Assembly (NCBI RefSeq): GCF_008520265.1
Contig: NZ_VIQM01000097.1
Location: 78,055-142,054 of the forward strand
DNA from: Sphingobacterium cavernae
GTDB lineage: Bacteria > Bacteroidota > Bacteroidia > Sphingobacteriales > Sphingobacteriaceae
Direction of reading: 5' to 3'
Length of the DNA stretch: 64,000 bases
Of this stretch, positions 39,104 through 47,163 are shown one piece after another. How positions within the stretch are numbered: the first letter of the stretch is position 1; every line of letters begins with the position of its first letter. A program made the translations under genes and the position numbers. The notes beneath the pieces are model-generated. The model was not told the origin of the DNA, ran no database searches, and was given only the letters and a program-made list of their open reading frames with translations.

Positions 39104-40492
39104 TTATCTAATAATGGTTTGATATAAATTTCCGTTTGATTTCAATACTTCTGTCGCCGTCATACGCTGATTCAATACCTGATGGTAATAATTAAGTGAT
39201 TGCTTGTAGTATTCATTTTCCGCTTCCAATCTTTCGGTTACATCTTGCAAGCCTTCTTCAAATTGGCGAGATGCCAAGTTCAAGTTATTTTTGGCGATAG
39301 TCATTTGTTGCTGGTTCACAGACACTTTCTTTAATGCTAACTCATAGTCAGATTGTGTTTTGCGTTGCAATAAACCAAGCTTTTCCTTTGTATCTGCTAA
39401 TTTGTTGTCCTGAATTTGCAAATCCAATTTGGCTTTTTGAATTTGAGCTTTGTGAGACTTTCCTTCAAAAATATTCCATTTCATTCCTACACCAATCGCA
39501 AAATTTGGAGCCGTACGGAGGTGATTAGATTTGAAATGAAGATCACCTAACTGCGGTACATCTTTGATGGTAGTTTTCATATCAAATGCATTCAAATAGG
39601 AAACATTTCCAAATGCAAATACCATCGGCAATTGAGCTCCTTTCTCCTTTTTCAAAACGTATTCCAAAGCTTTATGCGAAGCTTCTAATGCTTCTAATTC
39701 CTTACGATTCATCACTGTAGCCTCATCGGTCAACACGATTTGCTCTAGTGAATAGTTTACTTCTTTTAATTCTTCCGTAGGAAGTCCTGTTAATTCTTCC
39801 AATTTATAATACAATAATTCGCGATTGCTCTCGACTTCAGCACGTTTACTTTCCAATTCCAACATCGCCAACTTAATTTTATCACGATCGTAAGGAATAG
39901 CTACGCCATTCTCTATTGCTTTTACTACTTTAAGATGCTCTTTATTCAGGCGTTTTTCAGAATCAGTAATTAGCAAATCCACTTCTTTTAGTAACATTAA
40001 CTGATCATAGGAAGTAATGACTTCTTGTGCCAATTGATCATATCCAGTTTCCGTAAGTAATGCCTGTGCTTTGTATTTATGTTCCAAAGCCTTTTGGCCG
40101 TTCGTAATCTGCAATCCACTAAATAGCACCTGAGTGGCTGTGACACCCGTAGTAAAGACTTGAGAAGAAATGTTTCCTTTGGTAGTTCCTTCAAAAAGGT
40201 TTATGCCTGTGATAGGCAGCTGTTGCGTTGGCAAATCAATGTCTAGCCCCGAGTTCACATAACCATAAAGCGCATTCAATGATACCTTAGGCAATAGTTT
40301 ACCTTGGACTACTTCCCGATCCAATGTTACTTTTTGATTTTCCAGTTTAGCATTCTGAATAGATTTATTGTGGTCTAATGCCTTTACAACACTTGATTTG
40401 AAAGTTTTCAATTGCTCCTGCGCATACGTATAAGATTGATATCCACATACAATCAATAAAACATAAATAATTATTAAAATATTTTTTTTCAT
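39104..40492 (-). CDS. TolC family outer-membrane efflux protein
   Basis: The 462-residue protein has a signal peptide (YQSYTYAQEQ) and two repeats of the TolC outer-membrane efflux type. Long helices such as ALDHNKSIQNAKLENQKVTL and KLDLQIQDNKLADTKEKLGL alternate with short barrel strands (MKWNIFEGKSHKAQI). Family length is typical. It is the first structural gene after the Crp-like regulator gene, 83 bp downstream of it, and should form the outer-membrane channel of the exporter. Confidence 0.92.
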   Translation of the reverse strand: MKKNILIIIYVLLIVCGYQSYTYAQEQLKTFKSSVVKALDHNKSIQNAKLENQKVTLDREVVQGKLLPKVSLNALYGYVNSGLDIDLPTQQLPITGINLFEGTTKGNISSQVFTTGVTATQVLFSGLQITNGQKALEHKYKAQALLTETGYDQLAQEVITSYDQLMLLKEVDLLITDSEKRLNKEHLKVVKAIENGVAIPYDRDKIKLAMLELESKRAEVESNRELLYYKLEELTGLPTEELKEVNYSLEQIVLTDEATVMNRKELEALEASHKALEYVLKKEKGAQLPMVFAFGNVSYLNAFDMKTTIKDVPQLGDLHFKSNHLRTAPNFAIGVGMKWNIFEGKSHKAQIQKAKLDLQIQDNKLADTKEKLGLLQRKTQSDYELALKKVSVNQQQMTIAKNNLNLASRQFEEGLQDVTERLEAENEYYKQSLNYYHQVLNQRMTATEVLKSNGNLYQTIIR

Positions 40493-40575
40493 AAAAAATT
40501 ATTTGTATTTCCTACAACAACACAAAGGTAGTATTTGTTTTAATGAAAATTTTTCAGATATCTTAAAAAATGTAA

Positions 40576-41142
40576 TTACTTCATTCCTCGGATTACGGAT
40601 AATGTTTGTTGAGATACACCTAAATATGAAGCAACATGACCTAAACTCGCATTTTGGAGTAAGGATGGATTTTCAGTTAATAATGATTCATATCGCTCAT
40701 GAGCCGTTTCAAATTGGCTGTTGTAAAACCTTTTTGAGAAAGAAATAAGATTATCCAAAAGTATTTTCTCGATGATATGGTTCATCGTAATACTTATATT
40801 CGCCATCTCGCGTATAGGCGCAAAAGGTAGTAACGTAATTTTTGATGGAGCTAATGCTTGGAAACCAAATAAACTTGGCTTTTGGTAAAAAACACTTTCA
40901 ATACCTGTACTGAACGTGTTTTGACCGAAAAAGTAATGCGTTATATCCTTTCGATTCTTGTAATAATAGACACGTGTGAATCCACATTCCACAAAATAAA
41001 TATGTCTCAGGTAACTATTCGGTTCAAAAATAAATTCGCCCTTTGCGAACTCCCTCGTTTCGCTGATAGAATCAAAAAATTCTTCTAATTCATCATCGAT
41101 TTGATATAAATTTTTGAAATGCTCGATTAACGTCATAGACAA
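40576..41142 (-). CDS. Crp/Fnr-family transcriptional regulator
   Basis: The 188-residue protein has a cyclic-nucleotide-binding-like domain (FAKGEFIFEPNSYLRHIYFV, then CGFTRVYYYKNRKDITHYFF). A C-terminal winged-helix end carries LGHVASYLGVSQQTLSVIRG, typical of the short Bacteroidota Crp-like regulators. A start two codons later (MTLIEHF) is equally possible. It lies directly upstream of the exporter genes on the same strand, so it probably regulates them. The ligand is unknown, and the residues that bind cAMP in Crp are not evident. Confidence 0.88.
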   Translation of the reverse strand: MSMTLIEHFKNLYQIDDELEEFFDSISETREFAKGEFIFEPNSYLRHIYFVECGFTRVYYYKNRKDITHYFFGQNTFSTGIESVFYQKPSLFGFQALAPSKITLLPFAPIREMANISITMNHIIEKILLDNLISFSKRFYNSQFETAHERYESLLTENPSLLQNASLGHVASYLGVSQQTLSVIRGMK

Positions 41143-41211
41143 ATATAGAAATCAAAAGATAAGACAAGAAATCACAATATTAATTATATTTAGTAAAAGA
41201 AAACTTGAATT

Positions 41212-41597
41212 ATGAAAATTCACACTATCTTATATTTTCTACTTGTACTTGCTGTATGTTCTTGCGCCTCTATAAAAGACGCAAATATTAACAAACAAAT
41301 CATGTTGACGCATCAAAACTTAACATTTCTGCATCGAGTTCCACAAAAATATTCTTAGCTGGCAAAATTGAAGATTCCAATATAAAAATGAGTTCTTCAG
41401 CAAAATTGGATTTAACGCAGGCTTCTGTTCGTAACGTAGTTTGTGATGGAAGTTCTTCCGCTAAATTAAACATTACGACAGCCCAAACATTACGAAGTAA
41501 CCTATCCTCGTCCGCAAATATTACATATATAAAAGAACCTACTCAAATTTTAGAAAATAAAACTTCTTCTAGTGGAAAATTAGTTAAGAGGTCATAA
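41212..41597 (+). pseudogene. Remnant of a head-GIN-domain (DUF2807-like) lipoprotein
   Basis: An ATG at 41212 starts a lipoprotein signal (YFLLVLAVCSCASIKD, Cys18) that runs 48 codons to a TAG at 41356. From 41307 another frame runs to 41597 and reads as the repetitive beta-strand part of a GIN-type adhesin domain (DASKLNISASSSTKIFL, SSSAKLDLTQASV, GSSSAKLNITT, LSSSANITYI). Full-length members exceed 200 residues, so the remnant has lost the middle of the protein by deletion with a frame change. An intact product is unlikely; residues 1-48 could still be made as a short lipopeptide. Confidence 0.7.
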
Positions 41598-42351
41598 GAA
41601 GTCAGATGATTTGTAAAAGGTAATATTTAGATATTGTATTGGGTTTAATATGACCTACAATCGGAAACTCACTAAGACGATATTTTAGTAGTTGAAAGCA
41701 TTGAATGTGTATTAAAAATATTTTATTAGCACCTACCAAGAGAAACGGCCTAGGATGGTTTGGCGTAAAGAAATCAACGAAGTTGAAGCGTTAGAAACAG
41801 ATTTAAAAAGTGAAACGGCTCAAATCTGTTTAGCGGAAAAGAGTTGATTTTAGCCAAAATATCCAAGCCTTGATTTTTTGAATACTTTTTTATCAAAAAA
41901 AAAGTATTAGCCCCTCGCGGCTTGAGCGAGGTTACAAAAAGTTTTGTCCTTTTTGCCAAATCCTCCTATGTCTTCACCGCCAGACAGGCTCTTTCTTTTT
42001 TTATAAAAAGAAACAAAAAATCATCGCTGTACAGTATCGGCACAATGGCTCACTTTTCCTGCTATTGCAGATCCGATAAGGCGATATTTAAGTAGTTGTA
42101 AGGATTGTACTTTTATTTAAAATTTACACTGTTATTCCGACAAAAGGAAGAATCTCTGAATTGAAGTCTTAAGAAAGCGTAAAGTTTTTGCAGAAGTATA
42201 TTTAAAAAAAGTTTCTACCAGAAGAAAGCGCCCTAGATAATTTAGCTAAATCATCCAAGCCTGAAACTTTTTGTTCCATTCTTACGTCAAGACCAAATTA
42301 TGAGGCACTCGCGGTTCAAACAAAACAGATATCATAATTTTCAACAAACCC
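41598..42351. repeat. Non-coding region with two diverged copies of a structured repeat
   Basis: No gene is visible. Two segments share word order. One (about 41675-41940) contains GACGATATTTTAGTAGTTG, then ATATCCAAGCCTTGA, then CTCGCGGCTTGAGC. The other (about 42075-42330) contains GGCGATATTTAAGTAGTTG, then TCATCCAAGCCTGAA, then CTCGCGGTTCAAAC. The first copy holds three stems in a row: 41881-41891/41898-41908, 41913-41918/41926-41931 (CCTCGC/GCGAGG), and a TTTCTTTTT/AAAAAGAAA pair near 41991-42012. This looks like remnants of an interspersed element, duplicated or inserted twice. Confidence 0.55.
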
Positions 42352-42382
42352 TTTGATAAATAATATTTTTTATCTACTTTTG
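42352..42382 (+). promoter_or_regulatory. Promoter of the rpsF operon
   Basis: A TTTG -33 element (42352-42355) and a -7 box TACTTTTG (42375-42382), separated by 19 bp, match the Bacteroidota housekeeping consensus TTTG/TAnnTTTG. The rpsF ATG is at 42431. Confidence 0.8.
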
Positions 42383-42430
42383 CACTTCCGTAAGTGCGGA
42401 AATATTTAAATTAAAATAATTATTTAAACA

Positions 42431-42799
42431 ATGCAACAGTACGAATCTGTAATCATTCTTACCCCGTTGCTTTCAGAAGATGCTGCGAAAGAGGCAATTG
42501 CTAAATTCAAAAACATCTTAACAGAAGGCGGAGCCGAAATTATCGCTGAAGATAATTGGGGTTTGAGAAAATTAGCGTATCCAATCCAGAAAAAATCTAC
42601 TGGATTTTATCACTTAACTGAATTCAAGGCTCCAGGTGAATTAATTAAAAAATTAGAGCTTGAATACAAGCGTGATGAGCGTGTTATGCGTTTTATGACT
42701 ATCGCTTTAGATAAGCATGCAATTGCTTACAGCGAGAAAAAACGTAGCGGTGCATTCAACAAGAAAGCTGAAACTAAAACTGAGGAGGTAGCAAAATAA
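42431..42799 (+). CDS. rpsF: 30S ribosomal protein S6
   Basis: The 122-residue protein opens [20 protein letters not shown] and contains [20 protein letters not shown] and [19 protein letters not shown], the S6 signature. It binds 16S rRNA together with S18 in the platform of the small subunit. The C-terminus has a charged tail ([16 protein letters not shown]). Its TAA overlaps the ATG of rpsR by one base (TAATG), giving translational coupling in the standard rpsF-rpsR-rplI order. Codon usage is visibly more uniform than in flanking accessory genes, as expected for ribosomal genes. Confidence 0.98.
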   Translation: MQQYESVIILTPLLSEDAAKEAIAKFKNILTEGGAEIIAEDNWGLRKLAYPIQKKSTGFYHLTEFKAPGELIKKLELEYKRDERVMRFMTIALDKHAIAYSEKKRSGAFNKKAETKTEEVAK

Positions 42800-43062
42800 T
42801 GTCAAAGGAAAACATCCAATACGTGACTGCTCCTAAAGTAGAGGACAACCGTAAAAAATACTGTCGTTTCAAAAAGAATGGTATCAAATATATCGATTAT
42901 AAAGATGCTAACTTCTTAATGAAATTCGTTAACGATCAAGGTAAAATCTTACCTCGTCGTCTTACTGGTACATCATTGAAATTCCAACGTAAAGTTGCTC
43001 AAGCTGTGAAACGTGCGCGTATCGTAGGCTTATTACCTTACGTAGCTGATTCATTAAAATAA
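42799..43062 (+). CDS. rpsR: 30S ribosomal protein S18
   Basis: The 87-residue protein contains [20 protein letters not shown] and [20 protein letters not shown], the S18 family pattern, and ends [15 protein letters not shown]. It has a single cysteine (in KKYCRF), so it is of the non-zinc-ribbon form. It partners with S6 on the 16S platform. Start overlaps the rpsF stop; rplI follows after 14 bp with a GGAGGA Shine-Dalgarno-like sequence at 43063-43068, notable in a phylum that usually lacks one. Confidence 0.98.
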   Translation: MSKENIQYVTAPKVEDNRKKYCRFKKNGIKYIDYKDANFLMKFVNDQGKILPRRLTGTSLKFQRKVAQAVKRARIVGLLPYVADSLK

Positions 43063-43076
43063 GGAGGATACGATAA

Positions 43077-43520
43077 ATGGAAATTATATTAAAACAAGAT
43101 GTTAAGCACCTTGGTGAGAAAGACGATATCGTAGTAGTAAAACCAGGTTACGGCCGTAACTACTTAATTCCTCAAGGATTTGCTACATTAGCAACTTCAT
43201 CTGCTAAAAAAGTGTTGGCTGAGAACATCAAACAAGCTCAGTTCAAACAAGATAAAATTAAGAAAGATGCTACTGAATTAGCTGCTAAATTAGAAAACGT
43301 TAAGTTGTCTATCGGTGCTAAAGCTGGTGAGTCTGGTAAAATCTTTGGTAAAGTAAATAGCATCCAAATTGCTGATGCATTGAAAGCTCAAGGTTATGAC
43401 GTTGACCGTCGCCGTATCACTTTCGAAGTAGAGCCTAAATCTGTAGGTGAATACATCGCAAACTTAAACTTACACAAAGAAGTGAAAGTTCAAGTTCCTT
43501 TCGAAGTAGTAGCTGAATAA
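43077..43520 (+). CDS. rplI: 50S ribosomal protein L9
   Basis: The 147-residue protein has the L9 N-terminal domain (MEIILKQDVKHLGEKDDIVV, PGYGRNYLIPQGFA), a long connecting helix (about 43-78) and a C-terminal domain with KIFGKVNSIQIADALKAQG. It binds 23S rRNA domain V near L1. It is the last gene of the ribosomal operon, followed by a strong terminator 22 bp after the stop. Confidence 0.98.
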   Translation: MEIILKQDVKHLGEKDDIVVVKPGYGRNYLIPQGFATLATSSAKKVLAENIKQAQFKQDKIKKDATELAAKLENVKLSIGAKAGESGKIFGKVNSIQIADALKAQGYDVDRRRITFEVEPKSVGEYIANLNLHKEVKVQVPFEVVAE

Positions 43521-43541
43521 TTAGTTATTCACTCAAAATAT

Positions 43542-43575
43542 AAAGGAGATAACCCATCGGTTATCTCCTTTTTTG
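43542..43575 (+). terminator. Terminator of rpsF-rpsR-rplI
   Basis: AAAGGAGATAACC (43542-43554) pairs perfectly with GGTTATCTCCTTT (43559-43571) across a 4-nt CATC loop, followed by a T-run. Confidence 0.93.
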
Positions 43576-43609
43576 TTATGTTTGTGTCTCAATAAAATAG
43601 TATTTTGAT

Positions 43610-43939
43610 ATGAGTCCAAAATCAATATTCACTGCTATACTTTTAGCTCTTGTAGCTATCATCCTTTTCAATAATAAAGAAGAAAGTTCTTTTTGGTTAT
43701 TTGGCGATATCCGTACCTCCAAATTATTAATATTAGGCATATTCTTTATTCTCGGTGTTATTACTGGGGGAATACTATTTAGACGTAGAAAAAAACATCC
43801 TTCGGAATACGGAATTAATAATCCAGTGTATCAACCTCCAATTGCTGCGCAACCAGAAGAAGATAATTATATAGATTCGCCATACAAGCCTAATGATGGC
43901 TTGTCAGATGAAGACAGAGAATTTTTAAGAAGAGATTAA
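43610..43939 (+). CDS. Small two-helix membrane protein, LapA-like
   Basis: The 109-residue protein has two membrane helices (IFTAILLALVAIILFNN and LLILGIFFILGVITGGILF), a basic patch RRRKKHPSEYG, then a soluble acidic tail ending DGLSDEDREFLRRD. This is the layout of LapA/DUF1049 proteins, which in enterobacteria help lipopolysaccharide assembly. The tail is longer and Pro/Asp-rich here. It is a single gene between the L9 terminator and its own terminator. Family call moderate; role in this phylum unknown. Confidence 0.65.
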   Translation: MSPKSIFTAILLALVAIILFNNKEESSFWLFGDIRTSKLLILGIFFILGVITGGILFRRRKKHPSEYGINNPVYQPPIAAQPEEDNYIDSPYKPNDGLSDEDREFLRRD

Positions 43940-43941
43940 AC

Positions 43942-43974
43942 AACAAAAGCGTCATAAATGACGCTTTTGTTATG
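43942..43974. terminator. Bidirectional terminator
   Basis: AACAAAAGCGTCAT (43942-43955) is the exact complement of ATGACGCTTTTGTT (43958-43971), with A and T tracts on the two sides. It lies between convergent genes. Confidence 0.88.
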
Positions 43975-43989
43975 TTTGAGATTTTAATT

Positions 43990-44817
43990 TTACTTGATTA
44001 AATTCTTTAGCAGAAATACAGGAAAATTTGTAGATGTACTATCAGAAAGATTTCCTTCTATTTTGTCTACAGAAATTTTATTTGGCAGACTAATAATTGA
44101 TTTGCCTTGTGTAACAACGGATAAACTAGAGATTGTTGTAGGACCATTTGGCTCTTCAATAGCGAATCTGGAATTCTCTGCCTGAACGGTTAAACCTTTA
44201 ATCGAGGATGGCTGAAGTTTTACCGCTGAATTAGTCAATTTTAGATTTAAGTTTTCCAATTTCCCAATTTTTAGCGTATTATCAATAGACGAATTCGTTA
44301 AACTCAGATTCAAAAATTTTAAACTTTCATTATCTATATTATAAGATCCCCATGAGGCATTTAGAATGTCCAATTTCAATGAATCTTCTGATGTAACCAA
44401 CTCATCTAGATTTAAATTTGACAAAGTCACATTCTCAAAATGAGGCGCGTACAGGTAAACATGTAAGTGATGATATGACTTTGTTTTAAAATTTAAAACA
44501 AGTCCTTCATTATCATTAGAAGAAACTTCTACTTCATTTGCCTCAGAATTACTTTTGAATCCATATGTCTCATCTTTAATTAAATGCAGTTGCACTCCTC
44601 TACTGTGTTCACTATTTAATTTTATACTGTTGTAAGTATTGAGCTTATTACCCTTCAAATATTTACTTTCTGACGAGAAATTTTTAGCTTCGTTTTCTAT
44701 GCTTTTCCAATACTCTGCTTGATCCACACCACCAGTATTTGCTATGATGACACCACTCAAAATAAGTGTAAATAAGCCTATACCAAGCCCTATTAATAAT
44801 TTATTACTTAATTTCAT
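43990..44817 (-). CDS. Membrane-anchored beta-helix-like protein (GIN/DUF2807-like), unknown function
   Basis: I chose the ATG at 44817 (MKLSNKLLIGLGIGL), one base after the stop of the GntR gene; an ATG at 44856 would overlap that gene. The 275-residue protein has one N-terminal helix with the Gly/Leu-rich stretch LLIGLGIGLFTLILSGVIIA, then an extracytoplasmic part. That part has repeating short strands (NVTLSNLNLDELV, FLNLSLTNSSIDNTLKIG, NLNLKLTNSAVKLQPSSI), as in self-assembling beta-solenoid GIN domains. It is the last gene of the ABC transporter operon regulated by the GntR protein; in other Bacteroidota similar proteins also end such operons. Confidence 0.7.
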   Translation of the reverse strand: MKLSNKLLIGLGIGLFTLILSGVIIANTGGVDQAEYWKSIENEAKNFSSESKYLKGNKLNTYNSIKLNSEHSRGVQLHLIKDETYGFKSNSEANEVEVSSNDNEGLVLNFKTKSYHHLHVYLYAPHFENVTLSNLNLDELVTSEDSLKLDILNASWGSYNIDNESLKFLNLSLTNSSIDNTLKIGKLENLNLKLTNSAVKLQPSSIKGLTVQAENSRFAIEEPNGPTTISSLSVVTQGKSIISLPNKISVDKIEGNLSDSTSTNFPVFLLKNLIK

Positions 44818-44818
44818 T

Positions 44819-45196
44819 TTAGTTCGATTTATAATTTTCATTAATGAAAGCATCATATCTCTCTTTCAACTCATCTAATGAGATATCAAGAAGATAGATG
44901 TTTTTGAAAACTTGAGGAAGATCTTCTTTCACGAAAACTTCTTTCTTATACCTTTTTATTTGTGAAAAAGAATCTGTTGTCACAAAAAAACCAACGCCAC
45001 GCTTATTCGAAATAATACCTTGCTGCTGCAAAAAATCATAAGTACGCATGACTGTATTTGGGTTCACGGCTATTTCTATAGCTAACTCGCGCACGGACGG
45101 TAATTTGGAATCGATTGGCCACGTACCTAGCAGAATATTTTCACATATATGATCTACTATTTGCAAATAAATTGCTTTATTCGGGTTAAAATCCAT
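44819..45196 (-). CDS. GntR-family regulator, YtrA subfamily
   Basis: The 125-residue protein has a GntR winged helix: YLQIVDHICENILLGTWP and SVRELAIEIAVNPNTVMRTY, then QQGIISNKRGVGFFVT, followed by only ~45 residues, the short C-terminus of the YtrA subfamily. These regulators repress ABC transporter operons that contain them. Here the gene is third in its operon, 1 bp after the permease gene, with a matching operator candidate in front of the first gene (46841-46866). Confidence 0.92.
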   Translation of the reverse strand: MDFNPNKAIYLQIVDHICENILLGTWPIDSKLPSVRELAIEIAVNPNTVMRTYDFLQQQGIISNKRGVGFFVTTDSFSQIKRYKKEVFVKEDLPQVFKNIYLLDISLDELKERYDAFINENYKSN

Positions 45197-45197
45197 A

Positions 45198-46004
45198 TTA
45201 AGCCTCCTTTTCTTTCAATCGGACATACGTGATTGTCCACAAAATAATCGTTATAGTCCAACCCATCGCAGCAAATAAAAATTTAATCAAATCCTTATTG
45301 TCATCTATATTATTTTTGTCCAACTGCATGTGTCCTAAAAAGAATAATCTATAAATACTATAAATTAGAAAAAAACAAAGTCCAGCATATACAGCAACGG
45401 AAACTATTGTTTTTATAAACTGCTTGTTCTTAAAATAAATTGAGCCCAACAAAAAAAGCGCATTAATAGTAAACGGTAGAAATACAAAATATTTCACTGG
45501 ATCTATATATATCACCTTGTGTAAGAAATTTAAGTTATCGCGTACTATTTCTTTACCATTTTCCATGTACGATGTTGTGCTTGTCGTAAATGAACGCACG
45601 TAATTCATAAACCCAAAATCTATAATATGAAATAGAAGTAAATATGTTACAAATCCTAAACCTGTTGAGTAAACTATGCCTGCAAGAAATTTTTCTAATT
45701 TAGAAGCTGGAACTAATATCTCCGCTATAGCCGCATTCGATTTTCCGTAATTTTTAAAATAAGAACTAGCTGTTAAAGAAATATAAAGAAGTCCAAGAAT
45801 AATAAATAAAGGAATTCTGAACCTAAAATCATTGTTATACATAACAATATCACCTTCCTTGAAAACTTTGTAAAGTTCATTCCCATAGAAATAAAGAATT
45901 ATTGCCAACAAAACACCAACAATAAGGAAATACTCTTTTTTATAAGATTGCCATTGTCTACCAATTAGCAATTTGAAACGATTAAAATCAAATGTATTAT
46001 TCAT
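45198..46004 (-). CDS. ABC transporter membrane subunit
   Basis: The 268-residue protein has six or seven membrane helices (FLIVGVLLAIILYFYGNELY, RIPLFIILGLLYISLTASSY, LFLLGSIYFKNKQFIKTIVS, WTITIILWTITYVRL) and no signal peptide. No specific family motif is seen; it is recognised by topology and by its place between the ABC ATPase and the GntR regulator genes (9 and 1 bp spacings). Substrate unknown; YtrA-type systems are often linked to cell-envelope stress. Confidence 0.8.
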   Translation of the reverse strand: MNNTFDFNRFKLLIGRQWQSYKKEYFLIVGVLLAIILYFYGNELYKVFKEGDIVMYNNDFRFRIPLFIILGLLYISLTASSYFKNYGKSNAAIAEILVPASKLEKFLAGIVYSTGLGFVTYLLLFHIIDFGFMNYVRSFTTSTTSYMENGKEIVRDNLNFLHKVIYIDPVKYFVFLPFTINALFLLGSIYFKNKQFIKTIVSVAVYAGLCFFLIYSIYRLFFLGHMQLDKNNIDDNKDLIKFLFAAMGWTITIILWTITYVRLKEKEA

Positions 46005-46013
46005 ATTCTGTGG

Positions 46014-46838
46014 TTAAAATTGGTTGGTAATTTTTTCATTTTCTACGGTTACCGCATTGAACAGCAATTCAAGATCAATTTTCGAATCTTCAAAATCAGC
46101 ATTCGTTGAGATAACATTGTATGTTCCAATTCCTTGTTCAGCATACAGTATATCTTGGCTCAATTCCGTAACTTTTTTAAAGTGCAATCGATCTGCAATA
46201 GTTTGAATAGATTCATTCAAAACAATACGATGTTGATCCAAAATAATGACAGAATCAATCAAATTGTCCAAATCACGGACTTGGTGCGTAGAAATCACAA
46301 TCACACGATCTTCATTCATTACGGCTGCAAGAACCTTTCTGAACTGTGCTTTGGACGGAATATCCAATCCATTAGTCGGTTCATCCATGATGACTACTTT
46401 AGTGTTGGTCGCTAAACCAAACGAAATCAAGAATTTCTTCTTCTGCCCGTAACTCATATTTCCTAAATTTTGATTCGCAGGAATCTGAAATTCGGTAAAG
46501 AGTTTTTGAAAGTAGCTCTCATCAAAATTAGGATAAAAGCATGTGTTAGACTTTAGATAACTTTTTACCGATACATCAGGTAAATACAAATCCTCTGGTA
46601 TAAAGCAAATCTCTTGCAATAAAGAAGGATTTCGCTGTTGCACATTCTGTCCAAGAATTAAAATCTCGCCTGAATTGGGATATACTAATCCAATCATATT
46701 CTTCAGAAGCGTCGATTTTCCTGCCCCATTCTTACCGAGGAGTCCATAGATATGCCCTGTATCCAAATCTAGATTCAAATCTGAAAAGATTGGTTTGTTT
46801 TTGGTATAACTAAAATTTAAGTTTTTAATTGCTATCAT
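46014..46838 (-). CDS. ABC transporter ATP-binding protein
   Basis: The 274-residue ATPase has the Walker A GLLGKNGAGKSTLLKNM (about residues 34-50), Q-loop ICFIPEDLYLPDVSV, signature NMSYGQKKKFLIS, Walker B KVVIMDEPTNGLD and switch histidine VISTHQVRD. It is the first gene of the operon, and its ATG lies 3 bp from the GntR operator candidate, so it is probably read from a very short leader. It energises the membrane protein encoded next. Confidence 0.95.
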   Translation of the reverse strand: MIAIKNLNFSYTKNKPIFSDLNLDLDTGHIYGLLGKNGAGKSTLLKNMIGLVYPNSGEILILGQNVQQRNPSLLQEICFIPEDLYLPDVSVKSYLKSNTCFYPNFDESYFQKLFTEFQIPANQNLGNMSYGQKKKFLISFGLATNTKVVIMDEPTNGLDIPSKAQFRKVLAAVMNEDRVIVISTHQVRDLDNLIDSVIILDQHRIVLNESIQTIADRLHFKKVTELSQDILYAEQGIGTYNVISTNADFEDSKIDLELLFNAVTVENEKITNQF

Positions 46839-46840
46839 AC

Positions 46841-46866
46841 TAGTGTACTATTTAAATGATACACTA
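46841..46866. promoter_or_regulatory. Operator candidate for the YtrA-type GntR regulator
   Basis: TAGTGTA (46841-46847) and TACACTA (46860-46866) form a perfect inverted repeat with a 12-bp spacer whose centre, ATTTAAAT, is itself symmetric. The half-sites AGTGTA/TACACT are those I recall for YtrA of Bacillus. The site lies immediately before the first gene of the operon encoding the regulator and must overlap its promoter. Confidence 0.8.
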
Positions 46867-46981
46867 ATATAAATCGAAAAATTTATATTTCAACTATTTT
46901 TGAAAATAAATTTTTGTTTTAAGTAATTTGAATACCTTATATAAACGAAAAGAGAGATTCGAAAATCTCTCTTAAAAACTA

Positions 46982-47137
46982 TTATTCCTTATTCTTTTTC
47001 CGTTTGCTCTTCACCAGGGCTTCATGTAGTAAAAATTCAATTTGACCATTGACACTACGAAATTCATCCTGCGCCCACTTTTCAAGTAGCTTGAATGTAT
47101 CCTCATCTATCCTCACCACAAAACTTTTTTTCTTCAT
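46982..47137 (-). CDS. Small Arc-type ribbon-helix-helix protein
   Basis: An ATG at 47137 starts a 51-residue protein. The N-terminal KSFVVRIDEDTFKLLEKWA and FRSVNGQIEFLLHEALVKS form a beta strand plus two helices, the ribbon-helix-helix fold of Arc/CopG regulators, and the basic tail KSKRKKNKE could touch DNA. Such small proteins are often found directly after SPFH genes in Bacteroidota. It lies 26 bp after the SPFH stop and probably in the same transcript. The three-unit TGATATCA array in front of the SPFH gene (48051-48080) is a natural candidate for its operator. Confidence 0.85.
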   Translation of the reverse strand: MKKKSFVVRIDEDTFKLLEKWAQDEFRSVNGQIEFLLHEALVKSKRKKNKE

Positions 47138-47163
47138 ATCAAATCACTTTGATGCTCCTATTA

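Noticed and set aside
41774..41959. A 61-codon minus-strand open frame in the repeat region
   Set aside because: It crosses the hairpins of the non-coding repeat and contains no domain; the repeat explains the sequence.
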